From contig OY760942.1 in the NCBI GenBank assembly GCA_963664065.1, positions 2,232,001 to 2,296,000 of the forward strand: 64,000 bases of DNA. Reading direction: 5' to 3'. The number at the start of each line of letters is the position of its first letter. Positions within the stretch are counted from its first letter, which is position 1. Of this stretch, positions 8,348 to 18,362 are shown one piece after another. The notes beneath the pieces are model-generated. The model did not search any database. It saw nothing but the letters and a program-made list of their open reading frames with translations, and had not been told where the DNA came from. The DNA comes from JABDJL01 sp963664065 (lineage in GTDB: Bacteria > Pseudomonadota > Gammaproteobacteria > Xanthomonadales > SZUA-36). The position numbers and the translations under genes are program-made.

Positions 8348-10328
8348 TTACCGCGTGTTCCTGGCAGGATTGAATTCCTTAACAGCAGCTTCGAGTTCCG
8401 AGACTTCCGGCCTGTCGGGCGCATACCTGATGTTCCTGTACAGGCTGGAGATTTTACCGATATTCCCTGACTGGTCCTGAAAATGACTGGCCGCTACCAG
8501 GTGTAATTCTTTGGGCGTCATTGCGGCGCTTGATTCCACACCAGCAGCACGTAGTTTTTGACGGAACAGTATCCATTGTTTTCCCGCCGCATCCACGCCC
8601 ACATTCAGCCTGAGCCGCAATATGCGCGGAAGCATCAGCAAGGCGATGATTCCTATTACCACGACCATGATTGCGACCATGCGTCTTGAATCCAGGTGAC
8701 CAATTCCGAACGGCATGAACAGACTCATCTGGCGCTCAGAATCAAATGCGATTACCCAATCGTTCCAACCACGTTGAAGCAGGTCAAAACCGTTTTTTAC
8801 ATTTCGCAGCCATTGGTAATCAAACATATGTCGCGGTGCACTCAGAGCGTCCATTGCGCCACGCGCAATACGGTTAGGCGCGACCGCTGCAGTCGGATCT
8901 ACGCGGGACCAGCCTGCACCCGGAAGCCACACCTCTGACCATGTATGCGCGTCGGACTGGCGAACCAGCAGGTAGTCACCAATGCCGTTATACCACCCCC
9001 CCCCCCTGGTAACCGGTCACGATACGCGCTGGAATGCCGGCCATGCGCATCATAATGGTGAACGCAGATGCATAATGCTCGCAAAACCCACGGCGCGTCT
9101 CGAACATGAATTCATCGACCGTGTGTTGAGTCAGCAGTGGCGGATTAAGCGTGTAAAAAAATGATTCCTGATTGAAATGCGCCAACACCCGGTTAACAAA
9201 ATCCACATCAGACGGAGTCTCTTCGCGCCAGCGATTTACCATTTCCAGCGTTTGAGGATTGTATGCTTCCGGCAGATTCAAAGCTGCGCCTCGGTGAACG
9301 CTACTTAACTGTGGTGAGTCGGTAAAATTTGGATTGGATATCATTTCATAACTTTTCAGTTGGGTTATGGAACGACGACTGAGTAACTGGTAATCCATGG
9401 TGAGGAAAATCCCCCTGGGCACAAGTACCGGGTAATCCAGCGCGAATATCCAATGCTGTTCCGTGGGTTCCAGTTGTACGGTATAACGCCATGTTCGTCC
9501 ACTGTCAGTTGGCTGGTCTTTTGCCGGAACATTGCGGTTGTAAAAATTCCCCCGCCATTCCTTCCCGTCAAAGCCCCAAAAAACCGGGCCGCGCCAGTAC
9601 ATTTGGTTAGGCGGCGGAATACCTCCGGAAAAATTCGCGCGAAATGCCGGGGAATCATCCATGAAAAGATTTTGAATACTGCCTGGCGACATGGAGTTTG
9701 AAAGCCCGGATTTGGCGTCCAGAGTCCTCTCCGGAACACCCCACAAGGGGCTGCCCCAACGGGGAAACAGAACAAATAAAGCGATGGCGATTGGTATCGC
9801 CATGGCGAGCAGCCTGGAGCTGTAGCCGAGTTCAGAGAAAATGGAATGGCCAGTTGCGGGGGCAGTGCCCTTTGGCTGAAATGCTTCGCGGCGTTGTAAG
9901 AGTGCCAGAGACATCAGCGAACCCAGCAACACCGCTGCGCCATAAAACAACATGAAAATACCCTGTGACCAAAGGAATTGGATGGCACACAAAAAAAGGC
10001 ACAGACTGGCGACCACCCGGGCATCGCGTACCCGAAAAGTTTCCAGCAGCTTCAAAGACATCATCAATGTCAGCAGGCTGACCGCCGCTCTTCGGCCCAG
10101 CAATCCGCCGTAGGTAACCATCAGGATAAAAACAGCCAAACCGGTTGCGGTTACCCGAATCAGCATTGGAACAGGTTTCCAATCCCGAAATTCAGCCACA
10201 AGACGCCAGATCAATGGCAAAATTATCACCGGAAGGAGATGCGGCGGCATGGTTACGCCCTGCGGAAAAATGGTTACTGCGAGCGTGGCCATGACCCACA
10301 TCATCCCAAGCTGGCTATTGCTTTTCAT
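8348..10328 (-). pseudogene. tgpA: TgpA-like DUF3488/transglutaminase membrane protein, frame broken at a C11 tract
   Basis: The N-terminal part (10328-8996) has several membrane spans, the DUF3488 region and most of a periplasmic transglutaminase core: ETRRGFCEHYASAFTIMMRMAGIPARIVTGYQGG contains the catalytic Cys. The C-terminal part (8995-8348) restarts in another frame with YNGIGDYLLVRQSDAHTWSEVWLPG, carrying the catalytic His and Asp region, followed by one more span and the DUF4129-like end. Between them lies a run of 11 C on the plus strand (8996-9006); 10 would restore one continuous frame. The start ATG 10328 overlaps the DUF58 gene end by 14 nt. It may be a true frameshift, a phase-variable tract or a sequencing error. 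Confidence 0.85.
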
Positions 10329-11304
10329 GCTTGTACAAGGCCAGTAATTCAAGACAACGATTGCGGTGTTCAACACCGAGGCTACCGGTAACATTGCCAC
10401 CGGGAATGCTGAGGCTATAAGGCAATTGCCTGTGATCAGCAAGCAGGACCCATGCGGTCAGGATGGACAATCGGGTTTCTACTTCTGTGCCGGCTAGTTC
10501 AGTCCATGAAATCTCACAGGCGTCGTCGCGCGGGGTTTCCATCTCACGGGTATATAACTCATCGTGACGTGCACTGGTACGCTAGGCGATTCGGCGGGGA
10601 GGGTCACCATGCCGGTATTGTCGCAAGCCATGCACCTGTTCACCTTCGCCTTTACGTGCCTGAGAGGCTGGACCGTCACCGGTTCTTGTCAAGGGCGGTG
10701 GCTTCCTCGCGGGCATGGGATAAACTAGGCATCGAGCCTGGGGAAATAGCCATGTCCAGGCTCTGAACATACCTAGCGGATAGCGGGTTTCCAGTCGAAA
10801 TGATTTCATCTCTAACCATCCGCGGTTTTGAGTCGATTGCTTCAATACAAGTTTCACGGTTGACTGCATGCTTATGTCAACGCAGTCTTGCGACTCACGG
10901 ATACCGGCCTGTATAGTCAGGCGGAGCCTGTCTTCAGGATTACTGACATACACCTTGAAGTTCGCAGGTTCCCCACAAAACACGGGGTCAGCCCTTACAC
11001 TCTCAACACTCAGGCCAACGAGATTCCGGTAAGCCAGAACGGTCGTCAACTGGGCAACCGCCGCAAGGATGAATACCAATAACAGGACCATGTTGTTGCT
11101 GAAATTCAGGCCCCCAAGGGCCATGAAAACCAACATTATTCCAAATCCGAACCCAAAAGCGGTGGGCACAACAAAAATGTGCCGGTATTCAAGTTCGAAA
11201 GGCAATGATACCGAACCGCGCCTGGTACGAACACGCTCCAGGATTCGCTGCCGAATCTTTTCCTTGGGAAATACTCTTTCGCCAAAAGCTGCCAGTGCAG
11301 TCAT
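10315..11304 (-). pseudogene. DUF58 protein interrupted by an in-frame amber codon
   Basis: DUF58 proteins are membrane-anchored partners of MoxR ATPases. The N-terminal 240 residues contain two membrane spans (IFVVPTAFGFGFGIMLVFMALGG and NMVLLLVFILAAVAQL) and end at GLRQYRHGDPPRRIA followed by TAG (10582-10584). The family normally has a Trp after RRIA, so TGG to TAG is the simplest explanation. The same frame then continues RTSARHDELYTREMETPRDD and goes on to HRNRCLELLALY and a normal stop at 10315. That stop overlaps the tgpA start, as expected for an intact operon. If translated as written the protein loses its conserved C-terminal quarter. Confidence 0.85.
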
Positions 11305-11321
11305 GGGGCTTTAATTCACCG

Positions 11322-12278
11322 TTAGGGGATGGCCGCTTGCTGGAGCAGGGAGTTGATTTGTTCATCAACCGACACTTCCATGCCGTGCGGTACGGTCATG
11401 CGGTGCCTTGCCAGGCCGGAAAACACAGCTTTGATATCATCGGAAGTGACAAAATCCCGTTCGCCGATGAAAGCCAGCGCTTTTCCGCAATGTAACAAAG
11501 CGATACCTGCTCTTGGTGACAATCCGGTTTCAAACCAGCGACTGTTGCGTGTCTCCGCCATCAGCGCCTGGATGTAATCGAGCAGGGATTCACTGGCGTG
11601 AATTCGCTGACAACCTGCCTGTAATTCAAGAATGTCGGCCGGTGACAAGACGGGCTTCGTTGACTTAAGCAAGATTGCACGGTCTTCGGCCACCAGCAAC
11701 TCAGGTTCTATGTCAGGATCCGGGAAACCCAATGTAATACTGAGCAGGAAGCGGTCCAGTTGCGAATCCGGCAATGGGAAAGTGCCGACGAGGTCTAACG
11801 GATTCTGCGTGGCTATCACGAAAAACGGGGCAGCAAGTATGTGGGTTTTACCCTCGATCGTAACCTGGCCCTCGGCCATGGCCTCGAGCAGAGCGCTCTG
11901 GGTTTTCGGCGTGGCACGGTTTACTTCATCGGCAAGAATTAATTCGGAAAAAATCGGGCCCGGATGAAATTCGAAACTCTCGAGATCACGACGGTAAATG
12001 GAAACTCCCAGTATGTCTGCGGGTAGCAGGTCGCTGGTAAACTGGATACGCTGGTATTGCGCACCCACCACGGTAGCCAGCGCATGTGCCAGTGTCGTCT
12101 TGCCCACACCCGGGAGATCCTCGATCAGTAAATGGCCTTTCGCAAGCAGACATGCAAAGGACAATTCAACCTGCCTGTCCTTGCCCAGCAAGATGCTGTT
12201 AACTATTCGCATTGCATCATGCAGGCGTTCGTTGAGCGATGAATCGGTTGCTCTATCTGTAACTGTTACACCAGGCAT
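11322..12278 (-). CDS. MoxR-family AAA+ ATPase
   Basis: A 318-residue MoxR ATPase. Walker A is LPGVGKTTLA (Gly57-Thr62), Walker B is LILADEVNRA (about 113-122), sensor 1 is VIATQNP, and PLPDSQLDRFLL carries the Arg finger region. The C-terminal lid has LSPRAGIALLHCGKALAF. MoxR proteins act as chaperone-like ATPases with DUF58 and transglutaminase partners; here the order moxR-DUF58-tgpA is the standard one. It starts 3 nt after phhB and ends 17 nt before the DUF58 gene. The ATPase itself looks intact although both downstream partners are disrupted. Confidence 0.93.
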   Translation of the reverse strand: MPGVTVTDRATDSSLNERLHDAMRIVNSILLGKDRQVELSFACLLAKGHLLIEDLPGVGKTTLAHALATVVGAQYQRIQFTSDLLPADILGVSIYRRDLESFEFHPGPIFSELILADEVNRATPKTQSALLEAMAEGQVTIEGKTHILAAPFFVIATQNPLDLVGTFPLPDSQLDRFLLSITLGFPDPDIEPELLVAEDRAILLKSTKPVLSPADILELQAGCQRIHASESLLDYIQALMAETRNSRWFETGLSPRAGIALLHCGKALAFIGERDFVTSDDIKAVFSGLARHRMTVPHGMEVSVDEQINSLLQQAAIP

Positions 12279-12281
12279 AGC

Positions 12282-12617
12282 TCAGGACTCCAGCAGGGCA
12301 TTGACCCTGGAAGCGCAAATAAAATCATTTTCAGTCAAACCATCAATTGCGTGAGTAGTGAAAACAACGTCACAATAATTATAACCGGCGGAAAAATCCG
12401 GATGATGCCCCTGCTGGTTGGCAATCCATGCCAGGGCATTGATAAATGACATAGTGTGGAAGAATCCCCTGAATTCAAACTTTTTACTGATGCTCTTCCC
12501 ATCCGCACTGGATTGCCAACCCGGCACCTGCTCGAGGTATTGGGTCACACGCTTGAGTAACAAGGGATTTGTACCGCCTTCGCAGGGCTTACAGTGTTTT
12601 TCAAGCAGCTTGCTCAA
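12282..12617 (-). CDS. phhB: Pterin-4a-carbinolamine dehydratase
   Basis: This 111-residue enzyme dehydrates 4a-hydroxytetrahydrobiopterin to recycle the pterin cofactor of aromatic hydroxylases. Family signatures are visible: LLEQVPGW-type text (YLEQVPGWQ), KKFEFRGFFHTMSFINALAWIA, QQGHHPDFSAGYNYCDVVFTTH with the catalytic histidines, and GLTENDFICASRVNAL. The start is TTG 12617, supported by GGAG about seven bases upstream. No phenylalanine hydroxylase is adjacent; the downstream genes are moxR-DUF58-tgpA. A 282-bp gap upstream, shared with the divergent patatin gene, should contain both promoters. Confidence 0.93.
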   Translation of the reverse strand: MSKLLEKHCKPCEGGTNPLLLKRVTQYLEQVPGWQSSADGKSISKKFEFRGFFHTMSFINALAWIANQQGHHPDFSAGYNYCDVVFTTHAIDGLTENDFICASRVNALLES

Positions 12618-12899
12618 ACCTTACTCCTTGGTTTGTATTGCCTGTCAGACCTTGTGGTCTTTCAATTCAATCCGTGCACTTTTAACTCTGATAAAAATCC
12701 TGTAGCGTGCAATGTCCATGTTGCACAACTGTTTTATGTCATGCGCGGCAATCCTGGCTCCGGTTTAGTATACCATTTACGAATGATTTCATGAGCCTGA
12801 AACGCAAATCAAAGGGAAATCCACAATGTGTTTCATTACTTGATGCACCTTGCCTTTTAAATTACACCGCAGGAAAGTCAATCTGCCGCCAAAAATGAG

Positions 12900-14048
12900 A
12901 TGCCAATGAATTCGCACCAACAAGGTCATAAAGGTCAATGTGCAGTTGTTTTACCAGGTGGTGGAGCGAGGGCTGCTTACCAAATCGGGGTGTTAAAGGC
13001 GATTGCGGAGTTCATGCCTGTCGAGCATGCACCGTTTCCGATCATATGCGGTACATCGGCCGGAGCCATTAATGCTGCTGTTCTGGCCAGTCACGCCCAT
13101 GAATTTCCTCTGGGTGTGGAGCGCCTGGAGCAGTTCTGGGCAAGCATGAGCTGCGAACGTATCTACCACACCGATGGCTGGTCAGTATTCAAGTCAGGCT
13201 TACACTGGGTTTCGACCATAGTGAGTGGGGGCTTGTTGAATTTGCAGCCCCGATCACTGCTGGATAACGAGCCGCTGCGGAAGTTCCTTGAGGCTACTCT
13301 CCAATTACAAGGCATAAAAACTGCGATCGATCAACAGGCTTTGCGAGGTGTCGCAGTGACAGCTTCTGGTTACAGTCGGGCCACTGCAGTGAGTTTTTAC
13401 CAGGGTGCAGACGACATTTCCGCCTGGCAGCGGACAAGGCGCCTTGGACAGGCATCCGAAATTACTGTTCCTCACTTACTGGCTTCAGCAGCACTCCCCC
13501 TGTTGTTTCCGGCAGAACGGATCAATAACGAATACTACGGTGATGGCGGTATGCGGATGCTTGCCCCCCTAAGTCCGGCAATACACCTTGGTGCTGACCG
13601 AATATTGATTATTGGAACCCGCGATGAAAAGCCGGATCCGGAGCCCGAACAGCCAGGCTCTTATCCATCGGTAGGCGAGATCGGTGGTTACCTGCTTGAT
13701 ACTATTTTTATGGACACTCTGAACGCAGATATCGCCAGGTTGAAACGCATCAATCAAACTTTGAAGCTAGTACCCGAAGAGAGACGATCTGAATCGAATT
13801 TAAAAATTATCGATTCACTGCTGATTCGACCCAGTCGCGATCTGAGACACGTCACCATGGAATATGTGGAGGATATTCCGCGTGCGGTACGCATGTTACT
13901 CAGAACACTGGGGGGCTGGGGGCGGGACTGGCGCATGGCAAGTTACCTGCTGTTTGAAGCTTCATACTGCCAGCAATTGATAGCACTGGGTTACGACGAC
14001 GGCATGCATGAGAAAGAGAAAGTCCTGCAGTTTCTCCGTCTGGACTAA
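12900..14048 (+). CDS. Patatin-like phospholipase
   Basis: A 382-residue patatin-family lipid acyl hydrolase. The oxyanion-hole motif is PGGGARAAYQIGVL (residues 19-32), the nucleophile elbow is GTSAG with Ser53, and the catalytic Asp lies in YYGDGGMRM near residue 215, completing the Ser-Asp dyad. No signal peptide is seen, so the protein is probably cytoplasmic or peripheral on the membrane. The C-terminal 150 residues hold the DUF3336-free bacterial extension (RLKRINQTLKLVPEE and DIPRAVRMLLRTLGGWG). It faces the fadE gene, which ends 16 nt away, so the two are convergent. Start ATG 12900; a second ATG two codons later is equally possible. Confidence 0.92.
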   Translation: MPMNSHQQGHKGQCAVVLPGGGARAAYQIGVLKAIAEFMPVEHAPFPIICGTSAGAINAAVLASHAHEFPLGVERLEQFWASMSCERIYHTDGWSVFKSGLHWVSTIVSGGLLNLQPRSLLDNEPLRKFLEATLQLQGIKTAIDQQALRGVAVTASGYSRATAVSFYQGADDISAWQRTRRLGQASEITVPHLLASAALPLLFPAERINNEYYGDGGMRMLAPLSPAIHLGADRILIIGTRDEKPDPEPEQPGSYPSVGEIGGYLLDTIFMDTLNADIARLKRINQTLKLVPEERRSESNLKIIDSLLIRPSRDLRHVTMEYVEDIPRAVRMLLRTLGGWGRDWRMASYLLFEASYCQQLIALGYDDGMHEKEKVLQFLRLD

Positions 14049-14063
14049 ACCTCCACTAAATGC

Positions 14064-16538
14064 TTAGTCCGCCTGTCCGGAGTTGGCCGCAGCAGGCTGA
14101 AACATCGCTTCTTTTTCCCCTTCGATTTTGCTTCGTGGAAAATCATCCACGGCGATAACGCGCGCCGTCGCTTCCTGGGCCAGGCGAACACGAGTAGCCT
14201 GTTCCTCGGTGATTACCCCACTTTCAACCGCACGTTTCACCAGTTCGACATAGTTATCCACCGTGACAGTCTCCTGCAAGGCGGTACGGATTGCCTGTTC
14301 CGCCTTTGCGGAATCAAGCACCAGGTGGAATGCAGTATTGACCTTGCCGGAAGCATCGTTTTCGTCTGAAAAATAAACGCCATCTATGAGCCTGTCCCGC
14401 GCGGTGTTTTCACTCATTAGTAACCTGGCGATTTTTTTGCCTACGTGATCCGGAGGCCTCTTGTAGCTGTGCCCAAGAGGGAAGGCGATCAAGTGGATGA
14501 CACCGCCGAGCAGAGGCGCCGGAAAATTTTCCAGCACACCTCTCAGGCTGGACTGGATGGTGTAAAGGCAGTCATCCATTGCCCATTGAAGTAATGCAAA
14601 ATCTTGTTCCGGCCGGCCGTCATCTTCAAATTGCTTGAGTACGGCACTGCCCATGTACAGGTGGATCAGTGCATCGGCCAGGCGGCCGGAGAGTGTTTCC
14701 TTGAATTTGAACCTGCCGCCGAGAGTCACGAGTACGGAATCCGCGATCAAGGCAAACGCAGCGCTCATGCGGGTCAGCTGTCTGAAATACCGGGCCGTTG
14801 GACCGCGTACCGGGCTGCTGGTGGCCAAGCCACCTGAAACCGCCAGCATGAAAGCTCTTACCGCGTTGCTGATTGTGTAACCAATATGTGAAAACAGGGC
14901 TTTGTCAAAATCCCTGCGGCCATGGCCGTTGGTTGCGGTGGCAGCGGTCATTTCCTTCAGTATCCACGGGTGCGACCTGATGGCGCCCTGGCCAAAAATT
15001 ATCAGCGATCGTGTCAGTATATTTGCGCCTTCAACGGTGATTGATACGGGTAATGTTTCATAGGCATGCGACAGGTAATTATTTGGGCCCCTGATAATTC
15101 CCTTGCCGCCGTGAACATCCATGGCATCGTTAATGATTTGGCGGTTTCCTTCGGTCAGTTGATACTTGACGATGGCAGACAGGACTGCCGGCTTTTCCCC
15201 CTGGTCCAATGCTGCCAGGGTCAGCCTGCGGGCTGCATCCATGCGGTAGGTTTTGCCGCCAATCCTTGCCAGGGGTTCTTCCACGCCCTCGAAGTATCCA
15301 ATGGGCACATCAAATTGCTTGCGAATGCGTGCATAGGCACCGGTCAATTGAACGGCCATCTTTCCTCCCGCAGTTCCCAGGGCCGGAAGGGATATTGCCC
15401 GGCCTGCAGCAAGGCTTTGCATCAGCATCCGCCAGCCTTCACCGATGCGATCCTGACCGCCAATAATCCAGTCCATTGGAATAAACACATCTTCGCCTTT
15501 TGTGGGTCCGTTCATAAATACTGCACCCACTGGCAAGTGGCGACTTCCGATTTGCACACCGGGTGTGTCGGTAGGAATTAGCGCACAACTGATGCCCAAT
15601 TCCTTTTTGTCACCGATCAATCCGTCAGGGTCAAACACTTTGAAGGCCAAACCCAATACGGTTGCCACCGGTGCCAGTGTGATGTAACGCTTGTTCCATG
15701 ACACTCTCATTCCCAGTACTTCGCGTCCCTGGTGTTCCCCCATACAAATAATTCCCTTATCCGGCATGCCGGCAGCATCAGATCCTGCACTGGGTGCGGT
15801 AAGTGCGAAACAGGGAATTTCCTCACCACTTGCCAGGCGCGGCAGGTAATGGTTTTTTTGATCCTTGGTTCCGTAATTCAGAAGCAACTCTGCCGGACCA
15901 AGTGAATTGGGAACCATTACTGTGACGGCCGCAGTAATATTGCGGCTGGCGAGTTTGAGCACTACTGCTGAATTAGCTGTGGCAGAGAACTCCAGGCCGC
16001 CATACTCGGCCGGGATGATCATGCTGAAAAACCGGTGCTCTTTTAAATAGTCCCAAATGTGTGCCGGTAACCTGCGGTGTATGTCACAGATTTCCCAGTC
16101 GTTTAGCATTCTGCACAACTCGTCTACCGGTCCATCGAGAAAAGCCTGTTCACGGTCGCTCAGCCTGGCCCTGGGAGTCTTGAGCAGCTTCTTCCAACGG
16201 GGCCTGCCGCTGAACAACTCGCCGTCCCACCACACCGTACCGGCATCCAGTGCTTCCTGTTCCGTGTCAGACACCTTGGGTAACAGTTTGCGAAAAACAC
16301 CGAAAAAGCGGTCACTGATCAATAGTCGCCTTAAAGGTCTGATTGAAAATCCCGCAAGCGTGACCATGATTACGCCGTAAGACCATCGGAACCAGGTTGG
16401 TGTGGGGTAATCCAGTCTGAAGATGGTCAGCAGGGCGGTTATGGATGCCAGGAAAATAACGGTCAATACAAGTGGCACCCTGTTATAGGAAAGGAGCATA
16501 AGGGTTACGACGAGCGCTAGCAGAAACAGGATGGTCAT
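14064..16538 (-). CDS. fadE: Acyl-CoA dehydrogenase FadE
   Basis: An 824-residue FadE, close to the usual length of about 815. Two N-terminal membrane spans (LFLLALVVTLMLLSY and LVLTVIFLASITALLTIF) precede the dehydrogenase core: GLEFSATANSAVVLKLA, CFALTAPSAGSDAAG, RYITLAPVATVLGLAF, and the C-terminal helical domain with AMDVHGGKGIIRGPNNYL and VEGANILTRSLIIFGQGAIR. The final 250 residues are the DUF1974 extension specific to this family. It introduces the trans-2 double bond in the first step of beta-oxidation. A strong GAGGAAA ribosome-binding site precedes ATG 16538. It is monocistronic, with ndk divergent. Confidence 0.96.
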   Translation of the reverse strand: MTILFLLALVVTLMLLSYNRVPLVLTVIFLASITALLTIFRLDYPTPTWFRWSYGVIMVTLAGFSIRPLRRLLISDRFFGVFRKLLPKVSDTEQEALDAGTVWWDGELFSGRPRWKKLLKTPRARLSDREQAFLDGPVDELCRMLNDWEICDIHRRLPAHIWDYLKEHRFFSMIIPAEYGGLEFSATANSAVVLKLASRNITAAVTVMVPNSLGPAELLLNYGTKDQKNHYLPRLASGEEIPCFALTAPSAGSDAAGMPDKGIICMGEHQGREVLGMRVSWNKRYITLAPVATVLGLAFKVFDPDGLIGDKKELGISCALIPTDTPGVQIGSRHLPVGAVFMNGPTKGEDVFIPMDWIIGGQDRIGEGWRMLMQSLAAGRAISLPALGTAGGKMAVQLTGAYARIRKQFDVPIGYFEGVEEPLARIGGKTYRMDAARRLTLAALDQGEKPAVLSAIVKYQLTEGNRQIINDAMDVHGGKGIIRGPNNYLSHAYETLPVSITVEGANILTRSLIIFGQGAIRSHPWILKEMTAATATNGHGRRDFDKALFSHIGYTISNAVRAFMLAVSGGLATSSPVRGPTARYFRQLTRMSAAFALIADSVLVTLGGRFKFKETLSGRLADALIHLYMGSAVLKQFEDDGRPEQDFALLQWAMDDCLYTIQSSLRGVLENFPAPLLGGVIHLIAFPLGHSYKRPPDHVGKKIARLLMSENTARDRLIDGVYFSDENDASGKVNTAFHLVLDSAKAEQAIRTALQETVTVDNYVELVKRAVESGVITEEQATRVRLAQEATARVIAVDDFPRSKIEGEKEAMFQPAAANSGQAD

Positions 16539-16807
16539 GTGTTTCCTCGTTGTCCTGAAAATGAACTACTTTCGTCCCTGGGTTCTCCGGCAGACACTGC
16601 ATGAAGGACAGGACAGGAACCGTACCTGAATTCCATGATATGTTCGGCCAGAAGAACGGGTCAAGAAGACCGATAAAATCCGTTGTTGGGCGTTGCGGCA
16701 AACACGCAGGACACTTAGAATTACTTGGTTTTGTCATGCCCCGATAGGATTGCACCAAGGCTGTATTTAAATTGCATTAAATCCACAATATAGAAGGAAT
16801 ACTTAAA

Positions 16808-17230
16808 GTGTCCGTTGAGCGAACTTTATCGATAATCAAACCCGATGCAGTGGCCAAAAATGTCATCGGAGAAATTTACTCTCGGTTTGAGAGTGCCAAT
16901 CTGAAAATTGTCGCTGCCCGAATGGAACACCTCAGCCGCGAACAGGCGGAAGGATTTTACGCGGTTCATCGTGAACGCCCATTCTTTGATTCATTGGTTG
17001 AATTCATGACGTCGGGCCCGGTGATGATCCAGGCACTTGAGGGCGAAAACGCCATTGCTCTTAACCGGGACTTGATGGGGGCCACCAATCCCCAGGAGGC
17101 GGAGCCCGGTACGATACGTGCAGACTTTGCTGAAAGCATCGAAGCTAACGCGGTACACGGTTCAGACAGTATGGATACCGCAAAAGTCGAAATTGAGTAT
17201 CTTTTCGGCCGAAGTGTCGCGGACGTTTAG
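16808..17230 (+). CDS. ndk: Nucleoside diphosphate kinase
   Basis: Ndk equilibrates nucleoside di- and triphosphates. The 140-residue protein shows ERTLSIIKPDAVAKNVIGEI, the RPFFDSLVEFMTSGPV segment, GATNPQEAEPGTIRADF, and the phosphorylated His117 in NAVHGSDS. It starts with GTG 16808 behind GAAGGAA. It opens the ndk-rlmN-pilW-rodZ-hisS-yfgM-bamB-der block; rlmN begins 16 nt after its stop. Confidence 0.97.
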   Translation: MSVERTLSIIKPDAVAKNVIGEIYSRFESANLKIVAARMEHLSREQAEGFYAVHRERPFFDSLVEFMTSGPVMIQALEGENAIALNRDLMGATNPQEAEPGTIRADFAESIEANAVHGSDSMDTAKVEIEYLFGRSVADV

Positions 17231-17246
17231 AGATCGAAACACATTC

Positions 17247-18362
17247 ATGTCGGCCACGATCTCAAAAATAAACCTGTTGGACCTGGATGAAGCCGGGTTA
17301 CAGGAGTTTTTTATATCGATAGGCGAGCAAGCCTGGCGTGCACAGCAAATTCTGAAGTGGGTCTATCACCGGCAGGTTATCGATTTCAGCCAAATGACCA
17401 ATCTTGGACTGGCACTGCGTCAGAGGCTTTCTGAAATTGCTGAAATCAGAACTCCGGAAATTCTGAAACAGCAGCTTTCATCTGATGGCACGGTAAAGTG
17501 GCTGCTTGGCCTGCCAGGAGGAAACGCTGTTGAAACGGTTTATATTCCGGAACCAAACCGGGGAACGCTTTGTGTTTCTTCACAGGTGGGTTGTGCGCTG
17601 AATTGCACTTTCTGTTCAACCGGTGCGCAGGGTTACAGTCGCAACCTTACGACCGCGGAAATTATCGGACAAGTCTGGCTGGCTGCTAACGCGCTTGGAC
17701 ACGAGCGAAACGGCACAAGGAAAATTACCAACGTCGTAATGATGGGCATGGGCGAGCCTTTGTTGAATTTTGATGCGGTAGTTCCTGCAATGCGCCTGAT
17801 GCGTGACGACCTCGGATTTGGGTTGGCAGCCAGGCGGGTCACACTCAGCACCGCCGGACTGGTCCCGGGTATCCACAAATTAAGGGATACAATTGACGTG
17901 GCGTTGGCTGTCTCACTGCATGCGCCGGTTGACGAACTCAGGACCAGCCTGGTCCCCTTGAATCGAAAATATCCCATTGCGGAACTTATGCAAGCCTGTC
18001 GTGACTATGTTTCCGAAAAACACAAGCGTTCGGTAACCTTCGAATATACCCTCATGAATGGAATCAATGATCATCCGGAACACGCACAGCAACTGGTTAA
18101 AATCCTGCGAACAGTTCCCAGTAAGCTGAATCTAATCCCATTTAACCCGTTCCCCGGTACAAGGTACAAATGTTCATCGGCTGATAAAATCAGGAAGTTC
18201 CAGAAAATCGTAATGGCCGGAGGTTTGATTGCCACGGTCAGAAAAACAAGGGGAGAGGATATCGATGCTGCCTGTGGCCAACTGGTAGGCAGGGTGAGAG
18301 ACCGCACCAAGCGCAGCAAACAGCATCGTGCACGTATGGCGGAGTTGCAAAATGAACTATAG
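17247..18362 (+). CDS. rlmN: 23S rRNA / tRNA adenine-C2 methyltransferase RlmN
   Basis: A radical-SAM enzyme that methylates C2 of A2503 in 23S rRNA and A37 in some tRNAs. The 371-residue protein has the [4Fe-4S] motif CALNCTFC (Cys116, Cys120, Cys123), the SAM-binding GMGEPLLN, LSTAGLVPGI and HAPVDELR segments, LIPFNPFPG, and a C-terminal RKTRGEDIDAACGQL containing the catalytic Cys. ATG 17247 is chosen because the alternative upstream start at 17118 lies inside ndk. The last codons overlap the next gene's start at 18352. Confidence 0.96.
   Translation: MSATISKINLLDLDEAGLQEFFISIGEQAWRAQQILKWVYHRQVIDFSQMTNLGLALRQRLSEIAEIRTPEILKQQLSSDGTVKWLLGLPGGNAVETVYIPEPNRGTLCVSSQVGCALNCTFCSTGAQGYSRNLTTAEIIGQVWLAANALGHERNGTRKITNVVMMGMGEPLLNFDAVVPAMRLMRDDLGFGLAARRVTLSTAGLVPGIHKLRDTIDVALAVSLHAPVDELRTSLVPLNRKYPIAELMQACRDYVSEKHKRSVTFEYTLMNGINDHPEHAQQLVKILRTVPSKLNLIPFNPFPGTRYKCSSADKIRKFQKIVMAGGLIATVRKTRGEDIDAACGQLVGRVRDRTKRSKQHRARMAELQNEL

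Noticed and set aside
12618..12899. Small frames in the phhB-patatin gap
   Set aside because: Low-complexity translations with no family match; the gap is better explained as two promoters.
16483..16758. Minus-strand frame upstream of fadE
   Set aside because: It overlaps the fadE start and ribosome-binding region, with no domain or typical codon use.
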